Shown here: positions 43,306 to 51,490 of the stretch, piece after piece
Numbering within the stretch: position 1 is the stretch's first letter
Layout: each line of letters begins with the position of its first letter
Assembly: GCF_000196675.2 (NCBI RefSeq)
Contig: NC_015312.1
Location: 806,001-870,000 of the forward strand
Source of the DNA: Pseudonocardia benzenivorans CB1190
GTDB lineage: Bacteria > Actinomycetota > Actinomycetes > Mycobacteriales > Pseudonocardiaceae
Reading direction: 5' to 3'
Length of the DNA: 64,000 nt
Made by a program: the position numbers and the translations under genes
Notes under the pieces: generated by a model
The model's database searches: none
Told to the model about the DNA's origin: nothing
The model's input: only the letters and a program-made list of their open reading frames with translations

Positions 43306-44532
43306 GTGCGGCCGGTCGACGAGCAGCTCGAGCGGGTACTCGCCGCGGCGGTCCGCCCCGCACCGGTGCGCGTTGCGATCAGTGACGCGCACGGGTTGCG
43401 ATCGGCCGAGGCCGTCGTCGCGTCGCGCCCGCTGCCGGGTTTCGACCAGGCGGCCATCGACGGCTACGCGGTCCGCAGCGTGGACCTGTCCGGTGCGTCG
43501 GAGGCCGAACCGGTGTCGCTGCCGGTCGTGGGGGAGATCCCGGCGGGCTCGCGACAGCCGCTGCGGCTGCAGCCGGGCCAAGCGGTGCGCGTCGTGTCCG
43601 GCGCGCCGTTGCCGACGCTCGCCGACGCCGTGCTGCCCGCCGATCACACCGATGCCGGCACCGCGCGCATCTCGGTGCACCGGGGCGTCCCGTCGGCGGT
43701 GTTCGTGCGGCGCATCGGCGAGGACGTCCAGCCGGGCGACGTGGCCGTGGGGCGCGACCAGGTGATCGGGACCGCCCAGGTGGCGATGCTGGCCGCGGCC
43801 GGCCGCGACAAGGTGCTCGTCCACCCCCGGCCGCGGGTCTCGGTGCTGGCGGTCGGCGACGAGCTCGTCGACGTCTCGCGCGGCGCCGGGCCGGGGCAGG
43901 TGCCCGACGTCTGCACGCACGCGATCGCCGCCGCCGCTCGCGAGGCCGGCGCCGCCGTGTCCCGGCTGCGGCTGGTCAGGGCCGATGTCCGCGAGGTCCG
44001 CTCGGCGCTCGAGGACATGCTGCCGTTCAGCGAGGTACTGGTCGTCTGCGGTGCGGTTGCGGGCAGGCCGGGTGCGGAGCTGAAGTCGGCGTTCGACGGC
44101 ATCGGCGAGATCGACGCCACCCGCGTCGCGATGCATCCGGGCTCGTCGCAGGGGTTCGGCATGGTCGGCCGCGACGCGGTGCCGACGTTCCTGTTCCCGG
44201 CGCACCCGTCGACGGCGCTGCTGCTGTTCGAGGTGTTCGTGCGCCCGCTGATCCGGGTCGGGCTGGGTCTGCAGGACCCGCACAGGCGGGTGCTGTCGGC
44301 CCGGCTGACCTCACCGATCAGCTCCCGCAAGGGCCGCCGTGGCTACGTGCGCGGGCGGCTCCTGCGTGAGCAGGACACCGGCGACTATCTCGTCCAGCCC
44401 CTGGCGACGTCGGGCACCCACCTGCTGTCGTCGCTCGCCGACGCGAACGGCCTCGTCGTCGTCCCCGAGGACGTGTCCGACCTGACGGTCGACGAGCGGG
44501 TCTCGGTCGCGTTCCTCTCGGCGCGGCGCTGA
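43306..44532 (+). CDS. MoeA/gephyrin-like protein, possibly Glp
   Basis: A 408-residue MoeA-fold protein; GTG start, six bases after galU. DGYAVRSVDL, GEIPAGS, VVSGAPLP and VLAVGDELVD are MoeA landmarks. The molybdate-insertion motifs are altered: VVCGAVAGRPGAE replaces TSGGVSxGDxD, and FLFPAHPSTA replaces the GLPGNP loop. In Corynebacteriales the MoeA at this locus has been described as Glp, a gephyrin-like cell-division protein that binds FtsZ and a membrane receptor. The changes here fit a non-enzymatic role. A poor enzyme in molybdenum cofactor synthesis (moeA1) is the alternative. Confidence 0.8.
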   Translation: MRPVDEQLERVLAAAVRPAPVRVAISDAHGLRSAEAVVASRPLPGFDQAAIDGYAVRSVDLSGASEAEPVSLPVVGEIPAGSRQPLRLQPGQAVRVVSGAPLPTLADAVLPADHTDAGTARISVHRGVPSAVFVRRIGEDVQPGDVAVGRDQVIGTAQVAMLAAAGRDKVLVHPRPRVSVLAVGDELVDVSRGAGPGQVPDVCTHAIAAAAREAGAAVSRLRLVRADVREVRSALEDMLPFSEVLVVCGAVAGRPGAELKSAFDGIGEIDATRVAMHPGSSQGFGMVGRDAVPTFLFPAHPSTALLLFEVFVRPLIRVGLGLQDPHRRVLSARLTSPISSRKGRRGYVRGRLLREQDTGDYLVQPLATSGTHLLSSLADANGLVVVPEDVSDLTVDERVSVAFLSARR

Positions 44533-44541
44533 CGGGCGACG

Positions 44542-45210
44542 ATGGCGCATGCAGGACCCGAGCGCCACGGCCGGCACCCGGGTTGGCCGGCGCGGCTCGG
44601 CGGCCTCCGGGTGGCGGCGGGTGCCGTCGAGCTGAGGCCGGTACGGCTGCGCGACGCCGGCACGTGGTCGGCCATCCGGCTGCGTGACGAGGAGCATCTC
44701 GCCCCGTGGGAGCCGACCGCGCCCGGGACGTGGGCGCAGCGGCACTCGGCCGCGGAATGGCCCGCGCGCTGGATGCTGCTGCGCTCGGCGGCCCGCCGGG
44801 GTGCGGCCCTACCGTTCGTGATCACCGTCGACGGGCGGCTGGTCGGGCAGGTCATGCTCGGCAACGTCGTGCGGGAGCCGTTGCTGTCGGCATACGTCGG
44901 CTACTGGTGCGACTCGACGGTCGGGAGCAAGGGCGTCACGACCGCCGCGGTCGCGCTCGCACTCGACCACTGCTTCGGTTCCGTGGGGCTGCACCGCGTC
45001 GAGGCGACGGTACGGCCGGAGAACGCGGCGAGCCTGCGGGTGCTGGCCAAGCTCGGGTTCCGGCACGAGGGGCTGTTCCGCCGCTACCTCGACGTCGACG
45101 GGGCGTGGCGCGACCATCTGTGCTTCGCGCTCACCGTCGAGGACGTCCCGGCCGCGGGGATGGCGGCGATGCTCGTCGAGCGTGGGCTGGCCACGCCCGC
45201 GCAGGACTGA
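44542..45210 (+). CDS. rimJ: GNAT N-acetyltransferase, RimJ-like
   Basis: A 222-residue GNAT protein. AVELRPVRLRDAGTWSAIRL starts the fold, LSAYVGYWCDSTVGSKGVTT is the acetyl-CoA loop region and HRVEATVRPENAASLRVLAK is the typical RimJ/RimL ending. It is probably a protein N-terminal or ribosomal-protein acetyltransferase. It lies between the MoeA-like gene and a membrane-protein gene, as in Rv0994-Rv0995-Rv0996. Confidence 0.85.
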   Translation: MAHAGPERHGRHPGWPARLGGLRVAAGAVELRPVRLRDAGTWSAIRLRDEEHLAPWEPTAPGTWAQRHSAAEWPARWMLLRSAARRGAALPFVITVDGRLVGQVMLGNVVREPLLSAYVGYWCDSTVGSKGVTTAAVALALDHCFGSVGLHRVEATVRPENAASLRVLAKLGFRHEGLFRRYLDVDGAWRDHLCFALTVEDVPAAGMAAMLVERGLATPAQD

Positions 45211-45426
45211 GCCGCTCACGGGCCGTCGTCGGGCCGGGCGCCGTGCCCGACCCTCTGAAACCACACGAGTCACTGCCGTCCCGGCCGAATCATGCGTAGA
45301 TCTGGGTGGCCACGGCGCGTCGCTTCCGGGTTCCCACGATCGCGCTCGTTACCGTGACGCTCGGGCGCGATCTTGCTCGGGGAGCGGGGCGTGTCCCACT
45401 GCGCCGATCGGGGGAGAGGAGCGGCC

Positions 45427-46635
45427 GTGCCGAGCTCGATGATCTTCGTGAGCCTGGTGGCGATATGGCTGCTGATCCTCGTCCCCGCCGTCGCGCGACG
45501 CAGGCAGGAGGTGGCGCGGCCGTCGGCTGCGGCCCTGTCGGGGCGGGTCATCGCGCGACCGGGTCACGAGCGTCGTAGCCAGGAGGTGGCACTGATGGAC
45601 CGGACCGACGAGAGGACCGTCGCGACCGGGGTCGACGAGCCCCGGGACGCCGACGACGTGCGGACCGCGACCGCCGAGGCCGAGGTGCCGCAGGCGCGGG
45701 CGTCGGAGGACGCCCCGCGTGCCCACGAGGACGACGTCGACGACGAGTCCGACACGTACGACGCCGGCGCACGCGAGGAGGCGGACTCCTACGACCAGGC
45801 GGACTCCTACGGCGAGGCCGACTCCTACGGCGAGACCGTCGAGGACGGCTGGGAGCGCCCCCCGGCCCGGTACCGCCCCGGCCGAGGCGGGTTCGATCCC
45901 GAGGCGGCCGCACTCGTCGCCCGGGCCAAGTACGCGGCCCGGCAGCGCATCGTCCTCGGCCTGCTGGGCGGCCTGCTGATCTCGGTGCTGCTGGCGCTGT
46001 TCGTCGCCTCGGGGCTGTGGTGGCTCACCGCGCTCATCGGGGCGAGCCTCGTCGGATACCTGATCTACCTGCGTCGTCAGGTCCGCCTCGAGGAGGCGAT
46101 CCGCGCGCGTCGCGCAGCCCGCGCCGCCGGCACCCGCCGTCCGGCCGCGGCCGACGACCCCGCCCTCGACGAGTGGGCCGCCCGCGGCCGTGCCGTCGGG
46201 CGCCGGAACGAGGACGAGGACGCCGACGACCTCGACGGCGCCGGGACCGACCTCGACGCCGACGGCGGATGGGTCGACGCCGACCACGGCGCTCCCACCG
46301 GACCGGACGCCGACCGGGGGAACGCCGACCCCGACGACCGCCTCGACGACGAGGGGGGCGACGACCGGATCGAGGGACTGGACGACGACGGCGACCCGAG
46401 CCGGGTGAAGGGCGTCGGGGAGCCCGTCGGCGTGCTCCCGGCCAAGCGGCGCACCGTCGCGCCGGACGCCGACGACGAAGCCGAGCCCGAGACCGCCCTG
46501 CCGCGGCTCAAGCCGACCCCGCCACCGCCGCTGCCTGCGGGAACGAGCGTCGTCGAGCTCGACGAGGAGGAGCTCGAGCTGGGCGAGCTCGACCGCCGCG
46601 CCGGACCGGGATACCGGCGTGCGGTGGGCCAGTGA
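45427..46635 (+). CDS. Membrane protein with acidic cytoplasmic regions (Rv0996-like)
   Basis: A 402-residue protein. A first span is at the extreme N-terminus (MIFVSLVAIWLLILVPAVA) and a two-span hairpin lies at about 177-220 (GLLGGLLISVLLALFVASG). Between them are acidic stretches with DSYGEADSYGE-type repeats; the tail has about 180 acidic residues ending in a Glu-rich ELDEEELELGELD. The GTG at 45427 has GGGGAGAGGA upstream. It matches the place and layout of Rv0996; in Corynebacterium the membrane partner of Glp has this genomic link, as I recall. A scaffold role at the division site is inferred. Confidence 0.75.
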   Translation: MPSSMIFVSLVAIWLLILVPAVARRRQEVARPSAAALSGRVIARPGHERRSQEVALMDRTDERTVATGVDEPRDADDVRTATAEAEVPQARASEDAPRAHEDDVDDESDTYDAGAREEADSYDQADSYGEADSYGETVEDGWERPPARYRPGRGGFDPEAAALVARAKYAARQRIVLGLLGGLLISVLLALFVASGLWWLTALIGASLVGYLIYLRRQVRLEEAIRARRAARAAGTRRPAAADDPALDEWAARGRAVGRRNEDEDADDLDGAGTDLDADGGWVDADHGAPTGPDADRGNADPDDRLDDEGGDDRIEGLDDDGDPSRVKGVGEPVGVLPAKRRTVAPDADDEAEPETALPRLKPTPPPPLPAGTSVVELDEEELELGELDRRAGPGYRRAVGQ

Positions 46636-46652
46636 GGCCCTGCTAGGGTTTG

Positions 46653-48341
46653 TCACGTCCGCCGGAGACGGCGGTTCGGGGCTGTAGCGCAGTTGGTAGC
46701 GCGTCTCGTTCGCATCGAGAAGGTCAGGGGTTCGATTCCCCTCAGCTCCACCGATTTAGTCATTGTGCGAACCACTCCGTTCGGGGCCGTTTCCGCTGGT
46801 AGGGCGGGTGCGGCCCCGTCGTTGTTGCGGGGTTGGGGGATGCGGAAGACCGGGATGAGCCGGTCGGGGCCGGTGATGGTGACTTTGGCGACCAGGGCTT
46901 CCACGAGTGCCTTGATCTGGTTGTGGGTGCCGTCGGTGATGATCTCGGCGATCTGATCGGCCACCGCTGCCAGGGTAGCGGGCTCGGGCATGGCGGGCTC
47001 GTCGTCCAGCGCGAGGGTCAGTTCGTCGCGGCGAACGCGGAGTTGCTTGCTCTTGGCGCGCAACTCGGTGAGCCGGTCGGCGACCAGCTCTTCGTCCATC
47101 GTGCCGCGCTCGAATGCGGTCAGGTACCGGTCGATAGCCACTCCGGTCTTGGTCATCTCGTTCTCGACCGTGGCGAGTTCGGCGTGCCGGTCAGCGTGCG
47201 CCGCCCGGTGTTGCTTCTGCTCGTGGGCGATGGCGTCGGCGATGAGGTCGTGCCGGGTGCGGTAGAAGCCGGTCAGCGCGTCCAGGACCGCTGCGTCGAC
47301 AGCGTCGGCGTTCAAGCGCTTGAAGTCGCACTTGCTGGCGTCGTAGCGGGCGAGGTTCCAGCAGGTGTAGTAGCGGTAGGTGCGGTTCCGGCCGGTGGCT
47401 CGGGTGCCGATCATGGCCTTGCCGCACTTGGGGCAGCGCAGGCGGCCGGTGAGCACGTAGTCGGAGCCGGATGCGGCGCGGTGGGCGTGGGATTCGCCGC
47501 GGGCGTCGAGGATGGCTTGGGCCTGTTCCCAGGCGGTGAGGTCGATGATGGGTGCGTGGGTGTTGGTCACGGTGGTCTCCCGGAACGTGAGTTCGCCGAG
47601 GTAGACGCGGTTGTTCAACGCTCGGATGACTTGGTAGCCGGACCACTTGCCGCCGCTGCTGGTGCGGTGGCCTCGGTCGTTGAGGACTTTGGCGATGGCG
47701 CGGGAGCCGAGCCGGTCCTTGGTGTACAGGTCGAAGATCAGCCGCACGATCACCGCCTCGTGCTCGTCGATGACGAGGGTGTGGGTGGTCTTGTCGACCT
47801 GGTAGCCGAAGGGGCGTTTGCCGCCCTTCCACTTTCCCTTGGCGTGCTTGCGTTCCATCCCGGCGATCACGCGGTCGATGATGGTGTCGCGCTCGAACTG
47901 GGCGAACATTCCCAGCATCTGCACCAGCATCCGGCCCATCGGGGTCGAGGTGTCGAACGGCTCGGTCGCCGACCGGAACACGACCCCGGCGGAGTCGAGT
48001 TCGTCGAGCAGCATGACCATGTCCCGCAGGTTGCGGGAGAACCGGTCGACCCGGTAGACGAGCAGCACGTCGATCAGCCCGGCGCGGGCGGCGGCGAGCG
48101 CGCGGTGCAGGCCGGGACGTTCGGTGGTGGCGCCGGAGGCGTCGTCGGGAAACCGCGCCACGAGCCGCCAGCCGGGCTGGGAGCCGATGTAGGACTCCAG
48201 GCGGGTGTCCTGGGCTTCGATGGAGTAGGGCTGGTGCTCGTCGTCGGTGGAGCGCCGCACGTAGATCCCCACCCGGACGTCGTCGCCGAGTGTGGTCATC
48301 GCGGCTTTCTTGGTGCGTTGCGCGGTCGTGGATCGCGCCAT
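46653..48341 (-). CDS. Large serine recombinase (integrase)
   Basis: A 562-residue serine integrase. The resolvase domain begins RVGIYVRRSTDDEHQPYSIE with nucleophile Ser31. A recombinase domain (about 190-290) follows, then a zinc ribbon (CPKCGKAM, YTCWN, CDFKRL), a coiled coil (about 390-450) and the C-terminal part. The last 32 or so residues (VELRGIEPLTFSMRTRRATN and on) are read from the antisense strand of the tRNA-Ala gene, and the stop lies 23 bases beyond it. The native C-terminus in the free form of the element must differ. It mediates integration into the tRNA region. Confidence 0.93.
   Translation of the reverse strand: MARSTTAQRTKKAAMTTLGDDVRVGIYVRRSTDDEHQPYSIEAQDTRLESYIGSQPGWRLVARFPDDASGATTERPGLHRALAAARAGLIDVLLVYRVDRFSRNLRDMVMLLDELDSAGVVFRSATEPFDTSTPMGRMLVQMLGMFAQFERDTIIDRVIAGMERKHAKGKWKGGKRPFGYQVDKTTHTLVIDEHEAVIVRLIFDLYTKDRLGSRAIAKVLNDRGHRTSSGGKWSGYQVIRALNNRVYLGELTFRETTVTNTHAPIIDLTAWEQAQAILDARGESHAHRAASGSDYVLTGRLRCPKCGKAMIGTRATGRNRTYRYYTCWNLARYDASKCDFKRLNADAVDAAVLDALTGFYRTRHDLIADAIAHEQKQHRAAHADRHAELATVENEMTKTGVAIDRYLTAFERGTMDEELVADRLTELRAKSKQLRVRRDELTLALDDEPAMPEPATLAAVADQIAEIITDGTHNQIKALVEALVAKVTITGPDRLIPVFRIPQPRNNDGAAPALPAETAPNGVVRTMTKSVELRGIEPLTFSMRTRRATNCATAPNRRLRRT
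46678..46750 (+). tRNA. tRNA-Ala (anticodon CGC)
   Basis: A 73-base cloverleaf: acceptor GGGGCTG with CAGCTCC (one G-T pair), D arm GCGC/GCGC, anticodon stem TCTCG/CGAGA with loop TTCGCAT, T arm AGGGG-TTCGATT-CCCCT, discriminator A. Anticodon CGC reads GCG. CCA is not encoded. It lies 42 bases after the Rv0996-like gene and is the probable host target of the integrative element. Confidence 0.96.
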
Positions 48342-48373
48342 TATTCCGACCCCCTTGTTCGGTATTTCCGTGT

Positions 48374-48409
48374 GCCCTGTAGTAGCCGTTTCTCCGGCTA
48401 CTACAGGGC
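48374..48409. repeat. 15-bp palindrome upstream of the recombinase gene
   Basis: GCCCTGTAGTAGCCG and CGGCTACTACAGGGC pair perfectly around a six-base loop, 33 bases before the recombinase start. Further CTACT/AGTAG words follow (CGACTACGCGGCTACTAGATC region). It may be a regulator operator, a recombination arm site or a barrier to read-in transcription. Confidence 0.65.
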
Positions 48410-48526
48410 GACTACGCGGCTACTAGATCACTACTAACGTCGACTTAAAACCGCAGCTCACGGGCGGTGTGTCGTGCTTCCATTATCGCTCATCAAGCGC
48501 GGCAAGGGAAGCGGAACAGTGTCGTT

Positions 48527-48760
48527 CTACGCGGCTTTTTCGTTGCCCTCCTTGGGGTTCTCCTGATTGTTTCGCCACTGGCCGATGAGCGTGGCCAGGG
48601 TGGTGACGGCGAGGTCGTATTGCTGGGCGGTCATCGGTTCGGTGTCGATCCGCTCCACGCGCCAGGTGTCCTGTGTGGCTGATCGTGTGGGGCGGAACGG
48701 GAGCACGCTGGCGTCATCGCCACCGTGCTCCTGCTCGTGGTCGGGTGTGTGCTGGGGCAT
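48527..48760 (-). CDS. Small accessory protein of the integrative element
   Basis: A 77-residue protein starting MPQHTPDHEQEHGGD, with VLPFRPTRSATQDTW and a helical end MTAQQYDLAVTTLATLIGQW then charged residues. The ATG at 48760 has GAGGTG five bases upstream and is preferred over ATG 48790. Short proteins with this ending recur beside recombinases in actinobacterial elements, from memory. A role as a recombination directionality or plasmid maintenance factor is a guess. Confidence 0.6.
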   Translation of the reverse strand: MPQHTPDHEQEHGGDDASVLPFRPTRSATQDTWRVERIDTEPMTAQQYDLAVTTLATLIGQWRNNQENPKEGNEKAA

Positions 48761-49060
48761 GGTGCACCTCGGGTGCCTGCGAGCCCGCACAGAAGCGGGA
48801 GGTCGCGGGCGGCTGTCGGGCGGTCACTGGGCAACCGTCGATCAGCAGGACCCGCCGGCCCTCTGGTCACCAGCACCCCGGAAGCCTCCACACAGGAGCG
48901 GAGGGTTCGTGGTGGGGTGATGGCCGCGCCGCTACGCGCGATTCAAGAACCGGCTGGGGTCTGAACTGCTCCAACCATTGTGCCGCTTCGACTCCCCGGC
49001 TGCCGTAGCACCCGCCGGGGCCAGCGATCACCGGTCGACTGAACCCTCCCACTGTCCACC

Positions 49061-49183
49061 CGAGACATCCGGCGAGACCGCCGCCGAGACCGCGAGACTC
49101 GTTGCGAGACTGGGTGTCTCGCTGGTCTCGCCGTGGTCTCGATGTCTCGTCTCGGCTCGTCTCCGTGTCTCGGTGCGGTCTCG
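49061..49183. repeat. Two-way array of CGAGAC / GTCTCG motifs
   Basis: Five CGAGAC words (49061, 49073, 49085, 49093, 49105) are followed by seven GTCTCG words (49116, 49125, 49136, 49144, 49149, 49167, 49178) plus a GTCTCC variant at 49159. The first group is the reverse complement of the second, so the array is symmetric around about 49113. It lies in the 611-base stretch 48761-49371, which shows no gene. It looks like an iteron or partition site serving the nearby replication gene. Confidence 0.75.
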
Positions 49184-49371
49184 CAAGGTGCGGGGCCACG
49201 AGTGGACAGCTCGACGTATAACGGGTTCAGATTTCCCTGCTGTGCAAGAGAACGGCGGGCCGGGACCGGCGCGGCCGTCATCGCTGTCGTTCTCACGGGA
49301 TCACGTCATCGTCGGTCACCTCCTTTCGGGCAGGCGAAAGCGTGCGAGGAACCCTTGCGGGAACAGGAGAT

Positions 49372-50595
49372 TCAGGCGGCCCAGCGTGGTCGCCGGGGAC
49401 GCTGCGCCTCCGGCCGCGCCGGGGCTACCGGCGCGCGGTACACGTCGTCATCGTCTGCGTAATCGTCCGTGTCGTCGTAGAGCGTCACGTCGTCGAGGTC
49501 GTCATCGTCGTCCGCGTAGCCCGCCAGCTCGGCTGGTTCGGGCTTGGGTGTGTCGATGCGGCGCAGCATTTCCCGGTCGTGCGGGTCGAACGCCGCCTCG
49601 TTGAGCGGCTGGTCGGTGTTCGAGGCGCTGTGCTCGACGGAGGGGCCGCGTTGGGGCAGTTCGGCCAGTCTGTATCGGCGAGGCACGTTGTCGCCGCTGC
49701 GCGGCGTCCACAGGCCCCAGATCGGCCCTGCCGGGCCATCGGCGTGGGGGTAGGCGCCGTGGTCGCGGGCTGCGGTGGCGATCACGAGGCCGGGGTCGTG
49801 CCCGGCGAGGTCGCGGCGCAGTGCTGTGCGCAGGGCGATCTCCCGCCGGGCGGAGTGCACCGAAAACAGCAGGACGCCGAAGGCGTCGGTCGGGAAGTCG
49901 CGGTAGTCATCGATCTTGTGGATGACCGTGGTCAGCGATTCGGTGCCGGTGTCGTGTTCGAGGAAGAACCGCACCGTCCGCCCGTGCTCTTCCCAGCAGC
50001 CGTAGCCGTCCGGGCGCAGCCGGGTGTCCCGGCCACCGCCCAGGTACTTCACGAAGAACCCGGTGCAGCGGCGTTCGGACCACCATTGCGTCAGCCCACT
50101 GATCTCACCCTCGCGGCCCGCCTCCCGCAGGCGGGCGGGGTTGCGGTGGGCGGCGAGGGAGCAGAAGAAGTCGTTCACGCCGAGCTGGTGATCCAGCTTC
50201 GGCCACAGCGCGAGCCGTTCCAGGCTCTCGGTGTACGCCTTCGGCGACGGTGGTTTCTCCGCGCGCTGTGCCGCGATCAGCCGTGCGCCGAGGTAGCCCA
50301 GCGCGTAGCGCGTCTGGCTCGTCCCGCCGCGCACGTAGGACTCGCGGAACGCGAACACCACGCCCAACTCCCGCAGGTGCCGCAGCCGGTCCTGCGCGCG
50401 GCGCACCGACAGGAACTCGATCGCGGCGATCTGGTTGGTGGTCAGCACCTTGTGCTCGGCCAGCAGGGCCAGCAGTCGCAGCACCGAGATCTCGTTCCTG
50501 TGGATGACCGCCAACACCTCATTGGCGCTCGCCCTTCTCATCGCCGCAGTCGGCGCGACCCTGCTCACCCTGATCCTGGGCACCGCGCGGATCAC
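49372..50595 (-). CDS. Replication-relaxation family protein
   Basis: A 407-residue protein. The N-terminal winged helix has ISVLRLLALLAEHKVLTTNQ and LSVRRAQDRLRHLRELGVV. The middle has WPKLDHQLGVNDFFCSL and FVKYLGGGRDTRLRPDGYG with acidic residues, as in the replication-relaxation family of actinobacterial plasmids. The C-terminus is highly acidic (DDDDDLDDVTLYDDTDDYAD). It may nick or bind DNA at the element's origin, possibly at the CGAGAC array. The ATG at 50595 or the ATG at 50541 could be the start; the domain begins only after residue 30. Confidence 0.82.
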   Translation of the reverse strand: MIRAVPRIRVSRVAPTAAMRRASANEVLAVIHRNEISVLRLLALLAEHKVLTTNQIAAIEFLSVRRAQDRLRHLRELGVVFAFRESYVRGGTSQTRYALGYLGARLIAAQRAEKPPSPKAYTESLERLALWPKLDHQLGVNDFFCSLAAHRNPARLREAGREGEISGLTQWWSERRCTGFFVKYLGGGRDTRLRPDGYGCWEEHGRTVRFFLEHDTGTESLTTVIHKIDDYRDFPTDAFGVLLFSVHSARREIALRTALRRDLAGHDPGLVIATAARDHGAYPHADGPAGPIWGLWTPRSGDNVPRRYRLAELPQRGPSVEHSASNTDQPLNEAAFDPHDREMLRRIDTPKPEPAELAGYADDDDDLDDVTLYDDTDDYADDDDVYRAPVAPARPEAQRPRRPRWAA

Positions 50596-50632
50596 CCAAC
50601 TCCGTCGCCTGATCCGGAAACGCCGCAGCTAA
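50504..50632 (+). CDS. Possible 42-residue membrane protein
   Basis: Reads MTANTSLALALLIAAVGATL, a full membrane span, and ends in a basic tail LRRLIRKRRS. It overlaps the 5' end of the replication-relaxation gene on the other strand by up to 92 bases, less if that gene starts at 50541. The hydrophobic-then-basic design is protein-like, but antisense overlap makes it doubtful. Confidence 0.3.
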   Translation: MTANTSLALALLIAAVGATLLTLILGTARITQLRRLIRKRRS

Positions 50633-50893
50633 CCGAACCCTCGCGCCCCCAGCCTGTCCGCACAACGCCTTTGTGTCGCCAGCCGAGCGGCCCGCCAGGG
50701 TGGCGATGCCCGTTCCGGCACCACCGCCCCCGGCACTAGTAGGCCCGGTCGTCACCCAGAGTCACCGTTGCGGCTGCTGCGGGCGGGTTGGCGGTATCCA
50801 TCGCGCCGAACCTTGGCGTGAGGGGCCTTCACGGAGACCGGCAGGCCGCTGACCAGCAGGTTTAGGTTCGTATACTGGCTTGTTGGGTGCACC
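50633..50893. other. Element right-end / island junction
   Basis: A 261-base stretch with no recognisable gene. Its last 40 bases (from GGTTTAGGTTCGTATACTGG) are poorer in GC than either side, and homology to an E1-beta gene starts abruptly at about 50894. I take this as the join between two DNA segments. A tRNA-end repeat was looked for and not seen. Confidence 0.45.
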
Positions 50894-51490
50894 TTCGCGC
50901 ACCTGCCCGGCATGAAGGTGGTCGTGCCGAGTACGCCCGCGGACGCCAAGGGCCTGATGATCTCCGCCATCCGCGACGACAACCCGGTGGTCTACCTGTT
51001 CCACAAGGGGATCATGGGCCTGCCGTGGATGGCCAAGAACCGGCGCTCGATCGGCCCGGTGCCGGAGGACGAGTACGAGGTGCCCATCGGCAAGGCGAGC
51101 ATCGTCCGCCCCGGCAGGGACGTGACGATCGTGACCCTGTCGCTGTCGGTGCACCACGCCCTCGACGTGGCCGACGAGCTGGCCGGCGACAACGTCGAGT
51201 GCGAGGTCATCGACCTGCGCAGCCTGGTGCCCATGGACACCGACACCATCCTCGAATCGGTTGGCCGGACCGGCAGGCTGCTCGTGGTGGACGAGGACTA
51301 CCTGTCGTTCGGGTTGTCCGGCGAGGTGATCGCCCGCGTCGTCGAGCGCGATCCGACCCTGCTGCGCGCTCCCGCCAGGCGAGTCTGCGTTCCCGACGTG
51401 CCCATCCCGTACTCCCGCTCGCTCGAATACGCGGTCCTGCCGACCGCGGATCGGATCCGGCGGGCCGTGCTCGAGGTGGTCACCGCGTGA
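50894..51490 (+). pseudogene. 5'-truncated E1-beta (2-oxoacid/acetoin dehydrogenase) gene
   Basis: Homology starts with FAHLPGMKVVVPSTPADAKG and runs to a normal end: SIRDDN-type VVYLFHKGIMGLP, VTIVTLSLSVHHALDVADEL, CEVIDLRSLVPMD and LLVVDEDYLSFGLSGEV. About 140 N-terminal residues of the usual 330 are missing, including the thiamine-interacting Glu region. A 192-residue product from ATG 50912 would lack the PYR domain, so it is called a pseudogene. It is followed by a lipoyl-domain gene through a GTGA overlap, as in acetoin-dehydrogenase-like operons. Confidence 0.75.

Larger units (their letters stand above)
46678..50890. mobile_element. Integrative element at tRNA-Ala
   Basis: The region starts in the tRNA-Ala and carries a serine recombinase, a small accessory protein, a two-way motif array and a replication-relaxation protein, all leftward. 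These parts are typical of small actinobacterial integrative or plasmid-like elements. The left junction is seen directly through the recombinase reading frame. The right end is set only by the truncated E1-beta gene at about 50.89 kb; no second copy of the tRNA end is visible. The element may be a remnant or may continue into the island beyond. Confidence 0.65.

Noticed and set aside
50504..50632. Confident small membrane protein gene
   Set aside because: The hydrophobic pattern is good, but it overlaps the replication-relaxation gene antisense. It is kept only as a low-confidence feature.
46751..50890. Second copy of the tRNA-Ala 3' end (attR)
   Set aside because: I looked for GGTTCGATTCCCC and CAGCTCCA-type sequence through the element and island and saw no second copy. 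The right border therefore stays open.
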